This document shows, in pieces, positions 43,116 through 50,442 of a DNA stretch of 52,889 bases. Source of the stretch: Clostridia bacterium. Its GTDB lineage: Bacteria; Bacillota; Clostridia; Oscillospirales; CAG-272. Every line of letters starts with the position of its first letter. Position 1 is the stretch's first letter. The notes under the pieces are model-generated. The model was given only the letters and a program-made list of their open reading frames with translations. It made no database searches and was not told the DNA's origin. Position numbers and translations under genes: made by a program. The stretch is from NCBI GenBank assembly GCA_017942005.1, contig JAGAVJ010000022.1:1-52889 (forward strand). Direction: 5' to 3'.

Positions 43116-44138
43116 TTACGGTGTATAATAAAAGGAAAGATTGCAGTTCATTACCAGCTCCGGTTTGATGCGAATACTCTCTGTCGGCTCATCCAAAAGC
43201 AGCGACACCATTTGCCGAATGCTCTGTCTGCCCTGTTCCCGTTGATTCTGATAGATAATTGCCGACAATAACCCACACGCCAAGCACTCTGCCGTTTCTT
43301 TGTAGACATCCACACCGATGACACGAATGTCACCCGCTTTTCCACGATCCCGAATGCAGGAACAAACGGCAGGCGCCACATAGGAAGAAACAAAGATGCC
43401 TTGTATCTGCGGAAAGTTTTGCAACATGGATTCTGTTTCATTATATGCGGTATTCATATCGTTATAGCTGTCGGCAATCGCTGTCAGTTCCAATCCGCGT
43501 GCGGCAGCCTCTGACGCATACCCCTCTAAATTCATTTTATGAATCGCAATATTCCGTTCACCAACGATGACCCCAGTTGACCGAATGGTACCAAACAGAG
43601 AAAGAAACTCCGCAGCCATACGGCCGACCATCGGTTCATCAACAGTAACGCTGGTACATATTGTAGGATCTGCCCGGATTTGCAAAGATAATTTCGGAAT
43701 GGAAAGCTGCATCAGCCGGTCTCTGCACACAGAAGACACACAGGACGGTGTAAAAATCAAGCCGTCCACCAATTCTTTGCGGGCAAACAATTCGAGTCCG
43801 TCAAAAAATGCGGCGTCTCCCTGTGCGCGATTGTCATACCGAAAAAGTGTATGCCGAAAGCCAAAGGATGCATATTCTTCCATCGCGTCGGCAATCCCCG
43901 CTTCAAAACAGGAGATAATCTGATCCGGAAAATCCGGTATTAAAATACCGATTTTTTTCTGTTTTCCCGCAAGCATCTGCGCTGCGCGATTCGGTCGATA
44001 TCCCAGCCGTTTTGCGGCTTCCATCACGCGCTCCACGGTGTCCTTGCCAATCGAACCGGTACCGTTGAGCGCCTTACTGGCTGTAGAAATTGCAACGTGC
44101 GCTTCTGCCGCAACATCAGTTATCGAAACCTTTGCCAT
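43116..44138 (-). CDS. LacI family repressor (galactoside locus)
   Basis: A 340-residue regulator. The LacI HTH and hinge read VSITDVAAEAHVAISTASKALNGTGSIGKDTVERVMEAAKRLGYRPNRAAQMLAG. The effector domain (IGILIPDFPD, LVDGLIFTPS, GVIVGERN, IRVIGVDVYKE) resembles the FGGY/GalR-type fold. It is upstream of the alpha-galactosidase and probably represses it and itself. A palindrome just after its own -10 (44249-44264) supports autoregulation. ATG 44138 follows TATGGTCATAGTT without a hairpin, an incomplete copy of the start element. Confidence 0.9.
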   Translation of the reverse strand: MAKVSITDVAAEAHVAISTASKALNGTGSIGKDTVERVMEAAKRLGYRPNRAAQMLAGKQKKIGILIPDFPDQIISCFEAGIADAMEEYASFGFRHTLFRYDNRAQGDAAFFDGLELFARKELVDGLIFTPSCVSSVCRDRLMQLSIPKLSLQIRADPTICTSVTVDEPMVGRMAAEFLSLFGTIRSTGVIVGERNIAIHKMNLEGYASEAAARGLELTAIADSYNDMNTAYNETESMLQNFPQIQGIFVSSYVAPAVCSCIRDRGKAGDIRVIGVDVYKETAECLACGLLSAIIYQNQREQGRQSIRQMVSLLLDEPTESIRIKPELVMNCNLSFYYTP

Positions 44139-44160
44139 AACTATGACCATACCTTTTTGC
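44139..44160 (-). repeat. Start element without hairpin, LacI gene
   Basis: Gene sense: AGCAAAAAGGTATGGTCATAGTT before ATG 44138. The SD-like AAAAAGG is directly joined to the conserved tract, as if the hairpin had been lost. Confidence 0.6.
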
Positions 44161-44248
44161 TGTATTTGTCATATGCAATTCTCTACAATATACAGTTTTA
44201 TATGTTATAGAAAAAAGGTATTTCCTTTCATATTGAGGTATCATAATA

Positions 44249-44264
44249 AGGAAAAGGTTTTCCT
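44249..44264. promoter_or_regulatory. Probable autoregulatory operator of LacI gene
   Basis: AGGAAAA-gg-TTTTCCT, 7-bp perfect arms, 14 bases downstream of the -10 box. Confidence 0.6.
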
Positions 44265-44277
44265 ATCATGTGATTAT

Positions 44278-44306
44278 AGTATAACAGATTATTCTTATCT
44301 TGTCAA
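44278..44306 (-). promoter_or_regulatory. Promoter of LacI gene (43116-44138)
   Basis: On the minus strand, TTGACA (44306-44301) and TATACT (44283-44278) with a 17-base spacer. The rest of the gap up to 44611 is very AT-rich, with the divergent promoter at 44532-44560 and nothing else seen. Confidence 0.85.
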
Positions 44307-44531
44307 GTATATTTTTTAAAACAGTGTGATGTATTTTTTTATCATTGTTTTGATTGTTATAGAACTGTCAAATATTTTCTGTTTAAAATGAATAATATCT
44401 ATATACCAAAATTGACAAACACCCCCCTACACATCTTCCCATTTTTCTATTCGTTTCCAGAAATTCTTTCTATTTCTAAACTTTTGTTTTAGATTTCTAA
44501 AATAATTTACAGTATTTGTAAAACTATGATA

Positions 44532-44560
44532 TTGATAGCGACGAATAATTATGGTATAAT
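44532..44560 (+). promoter_or_regulatory. Promoter of XRE-ibrA-ibrB operon
   Basis: TTGATA (44532-44537) and TATAAT (44555-44560) with a 17-base spacer. Confidence 0.8.
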
Positions 44561-44611
44561 AGAGTAAAATATAGTCTGAATACGATATTTCAAAGCGTTC
44601 AGAGGTTGATT

Positions 44612-44845
44612 ATGATATTCAGCTATAAAAAATTATGGATACTCCTGTTGAATCGTGATATCAAACGCAGAGAACTGTGTACACTGGCTGGCATCAGTTC
44701 TGCAACTTTAGCCAAGATGTCAAAAGGCAAAAGTGTAACAACTGATTCCCTTTTGAAAATTTGTATCGCTTTGCAGTGCGATATTTCCGATATCATGGAG
44801 ATTACAGATACAATTTCATTCGAGGAAGGACATCAAAAAGAATAG
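44612..44845 (+). CDS. Small XRE-family regulator
   Basis: A 77-residue Cro/C1-type helix-turn-helix protein (KLWILLLNRDIKRRELCTLAGISSATLAKMSKGKSVTTDSLLKICIALQCDISDIMEI), nearly all of it the DNA-binding domain. ATG 44612 has AGAGG six bases upstream; TTG 44606 is too close to it. The stop is two bases before the ibrA start, so it is probably the operon's own regulator. The short acidic tail (SFEEGHQKE) carries the purine-rich sequence that may serve as ribosome site for the next gene. Confidence 0.85.
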   Translation: MIFSYKKLWILLLNRDIKRRELCTLAGISSATLAKMSKGKSVTTDSLLKICIALQCDISDIMEITDTISFEEGHQKE

Positions 44846-44847
44846 CC

Positions 44848-46170
44848 ATGTATATGACCAGAGAATACACCGGGCAGGATGTATACTCCGCCTTACAGGA
44901 TAGACTGCGATATCTATTCGAGGAATTCGATAATATCTTTGTTTCCTTTTCCGGTGGAAAGGACAGCGGTCTGCTTTTAAATCTGACACTGGATTTTCAG
45001 CGCAAATATTACCCAGGGAAAAAGATTGGTGTTTTTCACCAGGATTTTGAAGCGCAGTATAACGTGACAACCGAATATATCGAACGGACCTTTGAACGGA
45101 TCAAGGATATCGCGGAATTATATTGGGTTTGTCTTCCAATGGCAACAAGGACGTCACTGAGCAGCTATCAAATGTACTGGTACCCGTGGGATGACACCAA
45201 AGAGGACGCCTGGTGCCGTCCTATGCCGCAGCACGATTATGTGATTCATCTGCAAAACAATCCCATGACAACCTATCGTTATCGGATGCACCAGGAGGAC
45301 CTTGCAAAACAGTTCAGTCGTTGGTATCGAATCTCGCATGAAAATAAAAAGACCGTTTGCTTGCTTGGAATCCGCACAGATGAATCCCTGCAAAGATACA
45401 GCGGTATCCTCAACAAAAAGTACGGATATCATGGCGAATGCTGGATCAGCAAACAATTTAAAGATGTATGGGCAGCATCACCCCTTTATGATTGGTCCAA
45501 CAGTGACGTATGGCATGCCAATTATCTTTTTGAATATGACTACAATAAGCTGTACGACCTTTATTATATGGCGGGACTCAAGCCGGATCAGATGCGGGTA
45601 GCCTCTCCCTTCAATGATTACGCCAAGGATAGTTTAAATCTGTACCGTGTCATTGATCCCGAAATGTGGGCAAAGCTGGTAGGACGCGTTCGCGGCGCAA
45701 ACTTTGGCTCGATTTATGGGAAGACAAAAGCGCTCGGATATCGAAATCTGTCGCTGCCCGAAGGGCATACGTGGAAATCCTATACACTATTTCTTCTGGA
45801 TACCCTCCCAACAAAGCTTCGCAACCAGTACATCAAAAAATTTAAAACCTCCATAGAATTCTGGCATAAAACCGGCGGCGGGTTGGAAGAAGAAGTCATT
45901 CAGGAACTGCTTGACAAGGGTTACAATATCCGAAGAAACGGGATTTCTAATTATACGGTCATGCGGAATTCCCGTGTCGTTTTTATCGGCGATATACCGG
46001 ATCATACCGACGACATCAAGTCATCAAAGGACATTCCCAGCTGGAAGCGTATGTGTTACTGCATTTTAAAAAATGACCATACCTGCCGCTTTATGGGATT
46101 CGGGTTGACTCGTGAGCAGCAGAGAAATGTCGATGTTCTAAAACAGAAATACAGTAAGGTAGGTGATTGA
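44848..46170 (+). CDS. ibrA: IbrA-like PP-loop (PAPS reductase family, DUF3440) protein
   Basis: A 440-residue protein of the phosphoadenosine-phosphosulfate-reductase superfamily with the ATP-pyrophosphatase loop VSFSGGKDSG (about residue 36) and conserved YPGKKIGVFHQDFEAQY, LYWVCLPMATRTSL, CLLGIRTDESLQR and SPLYDWSNSDVWHANY. The long C-terminal DUF3440 part (from about 230) is typical of IbrA and absent from assimilatory reductases such as CysH, so sulfate reduction is not implied. In E. coli IbrA acts with IbrB to control immunoglobulin-binding protein genes; the chemistry is unproven. ATG 44848 or 44854 is possible. Confidence 0.87.
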   Translation: MYMTREYTGQDVYSALQDRLRYLFEEFDNIFVSFSGGKDSGLLLNLTLDFQRKYYPGKKIGVFHQDFEAQYNVTTEYIERTFERIKDIAELYWVCLPMATRTSLSSYQMYWYPWDDTKEDAWCRPMPQHDYVIHLQNNPMTTYRYRMHQEDLAKQFSRWYRISHENKKTVCLLGIRTDESLQRYSGILNKKYGYHGECWISKQFKDVWAASPLYDWSNSDVWHANYLFEYDYNKLYDLYYMAGLKPDQMRVASPFNDYAKDSLNLYRVIDPEMWAKLVGRVRGANFGSIYGKTKALGYRNLSLPEGHTWKSYTLFLLDTLPTKLRNQYIKKFKTSIEFWHKTGGGLEEEVIQELLDKGYNIRRNGISNYTVMRNSRVVFIGDIPDHTDDIKSSKDIPSWKRMCYCILKNDHTCRFMGFGLTREQQRNVDVLKQKYSKVGD

Positions 46171-46171
46171 G

Positions 46172-46771
46172 ATGGCGTTTCAAAGTCCTGTATACAATGT
46201 CATCGCTGTACCAATTGAAAAAATCGTACCCAATACATATAATCCAAACGCGGTTGCCCCTCCTGAAATGAAGCTGCTTTATGACAGCATCAAAGAAGAC
46301 GGCTACACCATGCCGATTGTATGCTATTATGTCAAGGAAAAAGATAGTTATGTCATCGTTGACGGATTCCACCGCTATCGTGTCATGCTGGACTACCCCG
46401 ATATCCGAGAACGGGAAAACGGCATGCTTCCTGTTTCCGTTATCAATAAGAGTCTGGATAACCGTATGGCAAGTACAATCCGCCACAATCGGGCAAGAGG
46501 CTCGCATGATGTGGATTTAATGAGCAACATCGTAAAGGAGCTGCACGAATTGGGACGTTCCGATGCCTGGATTTCCAAGCATCTCGGTATGGATAAGGAT
46601 GAAATTCTGCGTCTGAAGCAAATCACCGGTCTTGCCTCCTTGTTTAAGGATGTGAAATTTGGTCAGGCATGGCGTCCGGTAGAAGATGAATTCTACGAAC
46701 CAAAGCCGCGGGCAGACTGTGCGGAATTGAAGGAAGAAGAAAATTCCAAAGAAGAACTGCTTCCGGTTTGA
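46172..46771 (+). CDS. ibrB: IbrB-like ParB/sulfiredoxin-fold protein
   Basis: A 199-residue protein. The first 110 residues form a ParB/Srx domain: VPIEKIVPNTYNPNAVAPPEMKLLYDSIKEDGYTMPIVCYY, then YVIVDGFHRYRVM with the nucleotide-binding GxHR motif. A helix-turn-helix-like region follows (LHELGRSDAWISKHLGMDKDEILRLKQITGL). It pairs with IbrA, whose stop is one base upstream of ATG 46172. ParB/Srx proteins bind or hydrolyse nucleotides, and the HTH-like part suggests DNA contact. A charged acidic tail ends it. The partnership is known, the mechanism is not. Confidence 0.87.
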   Translation: MAFQSPVYNVIAVPIEKIVPNTYNPNAVAPPEMKLLYDSIKEDGYTMPIVCYYVKEKDSYVIVDGFHRYRVMLDYPDIRERENGMLPVSVINKSLDNRMASTIRHNRARGSHDVDLMSNIVKELHELGRSDAWISKHLGMDKDEILRLKQITGLASLFKDVKFGQAWRPVEDEFYEPKPRADCAELKEEENSKEELLPV

Positions 46772-46792
46772 GAAAATATAATATACATAAAT

Positions 46793-46875
46793 TCAATGAG
46801 GAGGTGCTTTTTGAAAAAAGCACCTCCTCAAACTCCACCGCAAAAACTTTCAATCATCAAAATATCATGCAAAGG
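46793..46875 (+). repeat. Dispersed repeat with 14-bp hairpin, copy B
   Basis: Hairpin GAGGAGGTGCTTTTT / AAAAAGCACCTCCTC (46798-46829), with CCGCAAAAACTTTCAA and CAAAATATCATGCAAA flanks matching copy A (7450-7530, opposite strand). It follows ibrB and could terminate it. Confidence 0.75.
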
Positions 46876-46897
46876 TATAAAGTTTTTTGAAAGAGGT

Positions 46898-46934
46898 ATG
46901 GGGAAAATCTTTTTTTCAAAAAAGTTTTCCCCAT
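46898..46934. terminator. Hairpin between convergent ibrB and cobC
   Basis: ATGGGGAAAA ... TTTTCCCCAT with a T-rich/A-rich inner stem. It is related to the repeat at 5594-5630. Confidence 0.6.
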
Positions 46935-46947
46935 AAATCAATGAATT

Positions 46948-47514
46948 TCATAAACAATGATAATTCCCCACTGTCAGTTCTATCACATATCCTCCACCGG
47001 GCTTCGGCTGCCATTCATAACGGTTTTTTCCTTCCCCCGGGAAAAGATGCGCCATGATTGCCGCTATGACGCCGCCGTGTGTCACAAGCAGCGTGTCTTT
47101 GGCGTCTGCAATCAAATCATCAAGCGCAGCCAATACCCGTGCCGTCATGATTTTTCCGCTTTCCCCGCCGGGGGTTACATTGGCTTCGTTGTCGCCGGTA
47201 ATCCACGCAATATAGTCAGGATCGTCTTTCATTTCGGAATAAGCGCGCATTTCAAACGCGCCGAAATCCATTTCCCGAAATGCTGTCACCGTATCATGAG
47301 GAACATTGCCATAAAGCAGGCAAAGCGTTTCCTCACATCGTCTCATTCCACTGGTCAAAACACACATTCCCGTGACATCGGGATATTTCATTGTCTGCTT
47401 CTGTTCAAGCAGTTCTGCTTTGCCGCGCTCCGACAGCGGCAGGTCTGTTGCGCCGCAGTACAAATGCCTTTCATTTGCTTCTGTTTTTCCGTGGCGAATC
47501 AAAATCAAATTCAT
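46948..47514 (-). CDS. cobC: Histidine phosphatase, probable alpha-ribazole phosphatase
   Basis: A 188-residue phosphoglycerate-mutase-like phosphatase with the catalytic LILIRHGKTEAN (phospho-His), GATDLPLSERG, SGMRRCEETL, EMDFGAFE and LLVTHGGVIAAIMAH. As the last gene of a B12 nucleotide-loop operon it is best read as CobC, which removes phosphate from alpha-ribazole-5'-phosphate or cobalamin-5'-phosphate. It overlaps the preceding CobU-like gene by four bases (ATGA), with GGAG inside that gene's end; this fixes the start at 47514. Confidence 0.87.
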   Translation of the reverse strand: MNLILIRHGKTEANERHLYCGATDLPLSERGKAELLEQKQTMKYPDVTGMCVLTSGMRRCEETLCLLYGNVPHDTVTAFREMDFGAFEMRAYSEMKDDPDYIAWITGDNEANVTPGGESGKIMTARVLAALDDLIADAKDTLLVTHGGVIAAIMAHLFPGEGKNRYEWQPKPGGGYVIELTVGNYHCL

Positions 47515-47888
47515 TTCAGTCTTTGCTCCAATCCGCAAAACATCCGCGTCACGCTTTCCGCTTCACTGGAAAGATATGCGCACAGCCGTCCCGTCATATC
47601 ACGCCATGCACGCATATCTGCACCCAGCGGAACCACGCCGCAGAAAATATCCTGACAAATCAGCACGCTATCCATCCATTCACTGCGATGCCTCTTGAAA
47701 ATTTCCAAAGCATCCGCATCGTTTCTCACACACCACAGTGTAAATTCTTCGATTTTGTTGATACAGCGTGAACCGAATTTGATGCCGCCCGCTTCTGTGC
47801 AGGAGAACACCTCATCATCCGTTACCGCAAATTTTTTCTTTGCGTATTCCAGCTTTCCCTGATACGCGCCGCCAATCATAAAATGCAT
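47511..47888 (-). CDS. Second, short CobU-like P-loop protein
   Basis: A 125-residue protein, shorter than CobU (about 180). It starts with a CobU-type P-loop MIGGAYQGKLEYAKKKF, where GK is followed by Leu rather than Ser/Thr, so metal-nucleotide binding may be altered. The middle (SCTEAGGIKFGSRCINKIEEFTLWCVRNDADALEIFKRH) and ICQDIFCGVVPLGADMRAWRDMTGRL match the C-terminal part of cobinamide kinases (QDIxxGVVP). It probably helps or replaces one CobU activity. GGGGG lies before ATG 47888; it overlaps cobC by four bases and trails cobS by 11. Confidence 0.7.
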   Translation of the reverse strand: MHFMIGGAYQGKLEYAKKKFAVTDDEVFSCTEAGGIKFGSRCINKIEEFTLWCVRNDADALEIFKRHRSEWMDSVLICQDIFCGVVPLGADMRAWRDMTGRLCAYLSSEAESVTRMFCGLEQRLK

Positions 47889-47899
47889 AAACAGCCCCC

Positions 47900-48649
47900 T
47901 TAAATCAACGAAAAAACAGCAATCCCGCATACCTCAGCAAAGGTCAGCGCATAACCGGAAATATCACCCGACATTCCGTCAAGAGACCGGAAGGCACGGC
48001 GCAGATGCATCAGATACCCCGCGATCACCGCAAGGGATGCAAACCCGTATTTGCCAAGCAGAAGAAATCCCAGCGCAGCCACACAGAGCATTGTAATGAT
48101 AAAAACAACAATATGTGATTTTTTTATCCCTTGCCGATAGGCTCCGGCATATTCACTGGTTCCCATTGGACGCAGCACGGTGATACAAAGTCCGGCAGTC
48201 GTGCGGGAAACGATGGGAATCAGTGTCAGTGTAAAAGCATTTGCCGTATCGTTTGCCTGGGCAAACAGTGCAAACTGTGTCATGATAAGCAACACACAGG
48301 CAAGCACCGCGAAGGAGCCCGCATTCGGGTCTTTCAATATCCGGCGGCGTTCTTCCAGATCACGCCATGACTTCACGGCGTCTGTCACATCAAGATACCC
48401 ATCCATGTGCATTCCGCCTGTGATCAAAAACGGATATGCGCACAAAATTGCCGCACCGACCATTACCGGCAGCCCCAGCCATCGTATCACATATGCGGTC
48501 AATGTCCACAGTATCCCAATCCATGCGCCGACCACCGGCAGAAACAGCGTCATCAGCGGACGCGCTTCATCGTCCCATGTATGAAAAGGACACGGAATCG
48601 CGCAGAACATGGTCATGCACATCATGCAGGCACGGAAATATTTTTTCAT
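47900..48649 (-). CDS. cobS: Adenosylcobinamide-GDP ribazoletransferase
   Basis: A 249-residue cobalamin synthase with about six membrane segments. It joins adenosylcobinamide-GDP with alpha-ribazole (or its phosphate) in the membrane. Family motifs are LITGGMHMDGYLDVTDAV (about 77-94, the acidic metal-binding loop), DPNAGSFAVLA and the late FRSLDGMSGDISGYALTFAE. ATG 48649 overlaps the cobU stop by four bases, with AAAGGAG inside the end of cobU, so translation is coupled. Confidence 0.93.
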   Translation of the reverse strand: MKKYFRACMMCMTMFCAIPCPFHTWDDEARPLMTLFLPVVGAWIGILWTLTAYVIRWLGLPVMVGAAILCAYPFLITGGMHMDGYLDVTDAVKSWRDLEERRRILKDPNAGSFAVLACVLLIMTQFALFAQANDTANAFTLTLIPIVSRTTAGLCITVLRPMGTSEYAGAYRQGIKKSHIVVFIITMLCVAALGFLLLGKYGFASLAVIAGYLMHLRRAFRSLDGMSGDISGYALTFAEVCGIAVFSLI

Positions 48650-49191
48650 AGAGTCAATTCTCCTTTATGGAAGATTACAGTTCCGGCGCACAGCTCGATC
48701 ACCGTATCGCAAGCTTCCGCTAATGCACAGTCAAGCGAAGCAAGCGCGGCACGGTAGTTTTCCGTAAACGAATCATACCGCATCGCATCCGAGTAAATAT
48801 AGTCGGTAACAAATACCGCATGTTCTGCGCCTGCTGCCAGTTTCAAAAGCCCCACACGGCACCGTTCTGCTGCCTCTGGGTCCGCTTCTCCGCTATGTGT
48901 ATCTGGAAACAATTCGTTGAGTAAAAGTGCCGTGATGCTGTCCACGAGAAACGTGGACTTCGGCGCCGCAGCATCCAGGCACGATACAATATTCTGTCCA
49001 ATCTCCAGTGTTACAAAGCCCATGCCTGCACGGTCTTCTCTATGACGGGTAATCCGAGTACGGTCCTCACCGTCATAGGGAATCATGGTAGCCACATAAT
49101 ACCGCTTTCCGTTGCCGGACAGCTTTCGCGCGACCTCCTGTGCAAAGCCGGTCTTTCCGTTTTTACAGCCGCCTGAAATTAATACATTCAT
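48646..49191 (-). CDS. cobU: Adenosylcobinamide kinase / guanylyltransferase
   Basis: A 181-residue CobU. The P-loop is ISGGCKNGKTGFAQ (GKT, intact), followed by YYVATMIPYDGEDRTRITRHREDR with the histidine that accepts GMP, and FLVDSITALLLNELF. It phosphorylates adenosylcobinamide and attaches GMP, activating it for CobS. The start ATG 49191 follows a hairpin element; an open frame extends about 44 residues further up but reads through repeat sequence. It follows cobT after a 150-base gap filled by that element. Confidence 0.92.
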   Translation of the reverse strand: MNVLISGGCKNGKTGFAQEVARKLSGNGKRYYVATMIPYDGEDRTRITRHREDRAGMGFVTLEIGQNIVSCLDAAAPKSTFLVDSITALLLNELFPDTHSGEADPEAAERCRVGLLKLAAGAEHAVFVTDYIYSDAMRYDSFTENYRAALASLDCALAEACDTVIELCAGTVIFHKGELTL

Positions 49192-49345
49192 ATGAATAAA
49201 CATAACTTTCGACAAGCGAAAGCTTCCTCTCTTTACTGGCATGCTTGCATTCCATTGGAATCTGTGGGGGGGTGCGCAGCAAAATCGTTGCTTTTCAATC
49301 AGCGAAATCCACAAAACCCGCATGAAAAATACTTTTTCACGCTAT
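49192..49345 (-). repeat. Expanded hairpin/start-codon module between cobT and cobU
   Basis: Gene sense: first hairpin GTGAAAAAGTA/TATTTTTCA-like, GGGTTTTGTGGATTTCG, an inserted GC stretch with GGGGGGG, GGAATGCAAGCATGCC, AGAGAGGAAG, hairpin CTTTCG-cttg-TCGAAAG, TTATGTTTATTC, ATG 49191. It resembles the expanded copy at 20687-20906. Confidence 0.65.
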
Positions 49346-50442
49346 TCTCCTTTTACGGTAAAGGAATCCACAGCACGAATGGGTGCAAGATAATCGTCAT
49401 TGATTTCCGCTTCCGCAAAGGTTGCCATATCGTTCAAAATTGTACACGCCGCTTCCAGCATCATCATGGCAAGCGGACAGCCGCTTCCTTCACCAAGCCG
49501 CATTTCCAGATCAAACAGCGGCTTCATCTCCAGTTCCTTCATGACCAATTGATATCCGATTTCAAACGATGCATGCGACGGAATCAGGTATTGCCGTACG
49601 TTGGGACAAAGGCGATATGCACACAATGCCGCCACAGCGGAAATCAATCCGTCAATTACAACCGGAATCCGTTTGGATGCGGCGCCGAGAAATGCTCCCG
49701 TCATTGCAGCAATATCAAATCCGCCAACTTTAGCAAGTACGTCGACCACGTCGTTTTTATCCGGCTGATTAACTGTAATGGCTCTCTTGATGACAGCGAG
49801 TTTTTTCGCGTAGCTCTCATCGGTAATTCCCCCGCCGCGTCCCGTGACTGCGCGAATTTCAGCGCCGGTCAATACTGCGATGATTGCTGAAGATGTCGTT
49901 GTATTGCCGATTCCCATTTCTCCAATCCCGATGACATCCGCGTCGCTTTCTTTTGCAAGCTCCGCCCCGGTCAAAATCGCCTGCAATGCCTGTTCCCGTG
50001 TCATGGCGGCAGTTTTTGCAATATTCTGTGTCCCATATGCAATTTTGCGAGAGATCACACCTTTTTCATGGATTTCCGCATTGACACCCACATCACATAC
50101 ACGCAAACGGCATCCAAATCGCCTCCCCAGTACAGCTGCTCCGGTTTTACCGCGCACCAGATTGATGGTCTGTGCCAGTGTGACCGATTGCGGCGCACTG
50201 GATACATCTTCCTCTACCACACCATTGTCAGCGCAAAATACCAGCAGCTCGCGCTTATCTACACAATTATGCAGCTTTCCTGTGATACCAGCAAGCTGAA
50301 CGGACAGCGCTTCCAGCCGTCCGAGACTTCTTGGCGGTTTTGCTAATTCATCCTGCCGTTGTTGCGCTTTCTGCATAGCGGTCTGGTCAAGTTCGCCTAT
50401 CGACTGAATCAGTGTATTAAGCCATTCTTCTGTATTTTTCAT
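49342..50442 (-). CDS. cobT: Nicotinate-nucleotide--dimethylbenzimidazole phosphoribosyltransferase
   Basis: A 366-residue CobT, which makes alpha-ribazole-phosphate from a benzimidazole and nicotinate mononucleotide. Motifs are KPPRSLGRLEALSVQLAGI, LLVFCADNGVVEEDVSSAPQSVT, IGIGEMGIGNTTTSSAI, GGFDIAAMTGAFLGAA, and the catalytic glutamate in LEMRLGEGSGCPLAM. The length is normal. ATG 50442 (MKNTEEW) is the family-consistent start and lies directly after a module copy; a TTG start at 50538 would add 32 residues translated from repeat sequence. Confidence 0.95.
   Translation of the reverse strand: MKNTEEWLNTLIQSIGELDQTAMQKAQQRQDELAKPPRSLGRLEALSVQLAGITGKLHNCVDKRELLVFCADNGVVEEDVSSAPQSVTLAQTINLVRGKTGAAVLGRRFGCRLRVCDVGVNAEIHEKGVISRKIAYGTQNIAKTAAMTREQALQAILTGAELAKESDADVIGIGEMGIGNTTTSSAIIAVLTGAEIRAVTGRGGGITDESYAKKLAVIKRAITVNQPDKNDVVDVLAKVGGFDIAAMTGAFLGAASKRIPVVIDGLISAVAALCAYRLCPNVRQYLIPSHASFEIGYQLVMKELEMKPLFDLEMRLGEGSGCPLAMMMLEAACTILNDMATFAEAEINDDYLAPIRAVDSFTVKGE

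Noticed and set aside
44848..46170. Assimilatory sulfate reduction (CysH) for the PAPS-reductase-like gene
   Set aside because: The long DUF3440 region and ParB-fold partner fit IbrA; no other sulfate-assimilation genes are present.
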